DNA from: JAAYTL01 sp031460505
GTDB lineage: Bacteria; Bacillota; Clostridia; Tissierellales; Tissierellaceae
DNA length: 64,000 bases
Direction of reading: 5' to 3'
NCBI GenBank assembly: GCA_031460505.1
Contig: JAVKTT010000006.1
Span: 62,001 to 126,000 of the forward strand
Shown here: piece by piece, positions 62,145 to 64,000 of the stretch
Position numbering within the stretch: the first letter of the stretch is position 1
Layout of the letters: each line of letters starts with the position of its first letter
Notes under the pieces: generated by a model
Told to the model about the DNA's origin: nothing
Databases searched by the model: none
What the model saw: only the letters and a program-made list of their open reading frames with translations
Made by a program: the position numbers and the translations under genes

Positions 62145-62471
62145 ATGAGTAATTTATTAACTAAAAAATGTATTCCATGTAGTATAGGAACTGCTCCTTT
62201 AAATAGTGACGAAATCGATGCACTTGTAAAAAATTTAGATGATGGCTGGAAAGTTGTCAATTATCATCACATAGAAAAGACATACCAATTTAAAGATTTT
62301 AAACATGCATTAGATTTTACTAATAGAGTTGGTGAATTAGCAGAATCCGAAGGTCATCATCCAGATATCTACCTTTCATGGGGCAAAGTGATCATAAAAC
62401 TCTGGACTCATAAAATTAATGGGCTACATGAAAATGATTTTATCATAGTAGCAAAAATTGATGAACTATAA
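62145..62471 (+). CDS. 4a-hydroxytetrahydrobiopterin dehydratase (PhhB family)
   Basis: 108 residues. PCD signature: LVKNLDDGWKVVN (start), KDFKHALDFTNRVGELAESEGHHPDIYLSWGKVIIKLWTHKINGL, with the active-site EGHHPD and the TH pair. It recycles 4a-carbinolamine tetrahydropterin, usually for aromatic amino acid hydroxylases; none is in view, and PCD-like proteins in anaerobes may serve molybdopterin or folate-type chemistry. ATG with GGGGGT. It is bracketed by REP copies D and E, so it may be the cargo of a mobilised segment. Confidence 0.93.
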   Translation: MSNLLTKKCIPCSIGTAPLNSDEIDALVKNLDDGWKVVNYHHIEKTYQFKDFKHALDFTNRVGELAESEGHHPDIYLSWGKVIIKLWTHKINGLHENDFIIVAKIDEL

Positions 62472-62479
62472 ATAATAAA

Positions 62480-62514
62480 ATCCCTATAACATTAAATAAC
62501 TGTGTTATAGGGAT
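62480..62514. terminator. Hairpin downstream of the pterin dehydratase gene
   Basis: ATCCCTATAACA and its exact complement with an 11-nt loop. The 3' tail is only AATTATT, so termination may be partial. It lies between convergent genes. Confidence 0.65.
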
Positions 62515-62556
62515 AATTATTAATTTAAACAAAACTTGAACACTAGGACAAGAAAA

Positions 62557-62585
62557 TGAACAAAGTTTTGCGTCCCCATTGTTCA
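62557..62585. repeat. REP-like palindrome, copy E
   Basis: 29-bp unit in the orientation of copy D, core GTTTTGCGTCCC. Its terminal TGA on the minus strand is the stop codon of the SNF2 helicase gene. Confidence 0.9.
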
Positions 62586-64000
62586 TTCTACTTTAAATAG
62601 GGACAGTATTTCTTCTTCACTTAATTTAGATATAAGAGTTTCGCCTTCTTGTATTACCATATCAATCATTTCTCTTTTCTTTTCTTGCATTTTAAATATT
62701 TTTTCTTCTATAGTACCTTTGGTTATAAGCTTTATAACCTGAACCGTATTCTCCTGCCCTATTCTATATGCCCTATCTGTAGCCTGATCTTCCACAGCTG
62801 GATTCCACCATGGATCATAATGAATAACCATATCTGCACCAGTTAGATTAAGTCCTGTACCACCAGCCTTTAGAGATATTAAGAATATGTCTCCCTCTCC
62901 ATTATTGAAATTATTTACCATCTCACCACGAAGCTCCATCTCTGTAGATCCATTTAAATACATATGAGGTATTCCCTTTTCATTCAGTCTATCCTCTATG
63001 ATATCTAACATACTTTTGAATTGAGAGAATACTAAAATCCTATGTCCACCTTCTATAGCATCCTCAACTATCTCTTCAAAGCTATCTAATTTTCCGCTTC
63101 CACCTGTATAATCTTGGATAAACAAATTAGGATGACAGCATAATTGTCTTAGTCTAGTTAAAGCTGCTAGTATCTTAATATGGGATCTATTGAAACCATT
63201 TGTTTTAAACTCCATACTAAGTTCATCCCTTAGATTTTTTAGATAAGCTAAATATATTTTCTTCTGTTCTAAATTCATCTCTACTACTATTTTTTGTTCT
63301 ATTTTCTCTGGAAGCTCCTTTAATACCTCTTTCTTTACTCTTCTAAGAATAAATGGCTTAATATGTTTATTTAAGTCCTTAAGTTTATCTAAATCCTGAT
63401 CTTTAAAAATTGGCTTTTCAAATCTTTCTGTAAACACCTTATTTGAATATAAGTACCCAGGCATTAGAAAATCAAATATTGACCAAAGCTCCATTACCGA
63501 ATTCTCCATTGGTGTACCAGTCAACGCAAATCGGTTTTTAGCTTTAATTGATTTTACTGATTTTGCATTTAATGAATTTGAATTTTTTATATGTTGTGCT
63601 TCATCTAATATACAGTATCTAAAATTGAAATCTTTGTATAGTTCAACATCTCTTCTTAAAAGTGGATAGGATGTTATAATTAAATCATAATTATCAATAT
63701 CTTTGAGTAATTCTATCCTCTCATCTTTACTACCATGGATTAATAGCAACTTAAGACTTGGTGCAAATTTATTTACCTCTTCCTCCCAATTAAATACCAA
63801 AGAAGTAGGTGCAACTATTAGACTAGGCATACTACCCTTTTCCTCATTTTCAGATAATAACAGAGTAATCATTTGCAATGTCTTACCTAAACCCATATCA
63901 TCTGCCAAAATCCCACCAAATCCATAATCTGCCAGTGTTTTTAACCATTTAAACCCAAATACTTGATAATCTCTAAGACTTCCTGTAATTCCTTTTGGTA
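62583..64000 (-). CDS. SNF2-family helicase, C-terminal part (cut by window edge)
   Basis: At least 472 residues are visible. The frame stays open beyond 63908 to the window edge and encodes PKGITGSLRDYQVFGFKWL before the Walker A ADDMGLGKTLQ, so the TTG at 63908 is not the start. Motifs follow in order: APTSLVFNWEEE, CILDEAQHIKN (DEAQ-like Walker B), LTGTPMENSVMELWS, VFSQFKSMLDIIEDRL, and the motif VI DRAYRIGQENTVQVIKLI. It is an ATP-driven DNA translocase of the RapA/SNF2 type, likely with an N-terminal SWIM domain outside the window. Its stop codon lies in REP copy E. Confidence 0.95.
   Translation of the reverse strand, partial: PKGITGSLRDYQVFGFKWLKTLADYGFGGILADDMGLGKTLQMITLLLSENEEKGSMPSLIVAPTSLVFNWEEEVNKFAPSLKLLLIHGSKDERIELLKDIDNYDLIITSYPLLRRDVELYKDFNFRYCILDEAQHIKNSNSLNAKSVKSIKAKNRFALTGTPMENSVMELWSIFDFLMPGYLYSNKVFTERFEKPIFKDQDLDKLKDLNKHIKPFILRRVKKEVLKELPEKIEQKIVVEMNLEQKKIYLAYLKNLRDELSMEFKTNGFNRSHIKILAALTRLRQLCCHPNLFIQDYTGGSGKLDSFEEIVEDAIEGGHRILVFSQFKSMLDIIEDRLNEKGIPHMYLNGSTEMELRGEMVNNFNNGEGDIFLISLKAGGTGLNLTGADMVIHYDPWWNPAVEDQATDRAYRIGQENTVQVIKLITKGTIEEKIFKMQEKKREMIDMVIQEGETLISKLSEEEILSLFKVE

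Noticed and set aside
56800..62585. CRISPR array
   Set aside because: The repeats are spaced hundreds to thousands of bases apart, in both orientations and without spacers or cas genes.
63906..63908. TTG at 63908 as start of the SNF2 helicase
   Set aside because: The frame continues upstream with typical SNF2 sequence before Walker A, so the gene is cut by the window edge.

Overview
The window is low-GC, densely coded DNA from an anaerobic, endospore-forming Firmicute. Pyruvate:ferredoxin oxidoreductase points to an anaerobe; CotF-type coat proteins and a GerS-like germination lipoprotein beside alanine racemase point to a spore former; CsaB/TagA wall-polymer genes, GGAGG ribosome sites and frequent TTG/GTG starts fit the Clostridia/Tissierellia. 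That placement is inferred from gene content. No rRNA, tRNA, CRISPR array or prophage was seen.

Layout. 1-6.9 kb: edge fragment, nifJ, then uvrC-pspC-hprK. 6.9-13.5 kb: an accessory stretch, all on the minus strand, of small single-gene membrane, exported and lipoprotein ORFs, a GNAT enzyme, a DUF4431 remnant and a Phd/ParE toxin-antitoxin pair. 13.6-25.3 kb: two peptidases, a DsrE-like protein, KtrB-KtrA potassium uptake, a CPBP protease, a two-component system, a class V aminotransferase and an LCP wall-polymer ligase. 25.3-38 kb: a MITE-like palindrome, a 2-hydroxyacid dehydrogenase, uvrB-uvrA behind a LexA box, a lipoprotein, and the division/envelope cluster ftsE-ftsX-M23 peptidase-Ctp protease-PDZ (MinJ-like) protein. 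38-40.5 kb: 5-formyl-THF cyclo-ligase, an F420-0 ligase-like protein and an anchored protein. 40.5-49.4 kb: a secondary cell-wall polymer operon (glycosyltransferase, DUF4330, membrane protein, O-antigen ligase, CsaB, TagA), preceded by an exported protein and an MBOAT/DHHW O-acetylation pair. 49.5-55 kb: MazEF, alr, GerS-like, acpS, spore coat genes and leucyl aminopeptidase. 55-64 kb: CBS/DHH pyrophosphatase, a cysteine-peptidase-like exported protein, a YetF-type protein, rsgA, a radical SAM enzyme, a RAYT transposase, a pterin dehydratase and a SNF2 helicase that runs off the right edge.

Two signals deserve most attention. First, a RAYT transposase (61203-61976) sits among five copies of a 29-bp REP-like palindrome (56800, 58693, 61197, 62069, 62557); three copies overlap the 3' ends of genes and supply their stop codons, including that of the transposase. 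Second, rsgA lies behind a consensus promoter and a roughly 280-nt leader with two short ORFs, an 11-bp intrinsic terminator and a complementary 8-nt pair (AGTAACCT/AGGTTACT) able to form an antiterminator. This looks like ribosome-sensing attenuation of a ribosome-assembly GTPase. A 27-codon ORF overlaps the rsgA start.

Other notable points are a MazE-type antitoxin lacking its N-terminal DNA-binding strand, a 22-bp duplicated 3' gene end flanking the two-component system, a possible beta-clamp-binding tail on the radical SAM enzyme, and many starts where the longest ORF begins upstream of the true ribosome site. I give the corrected starts.
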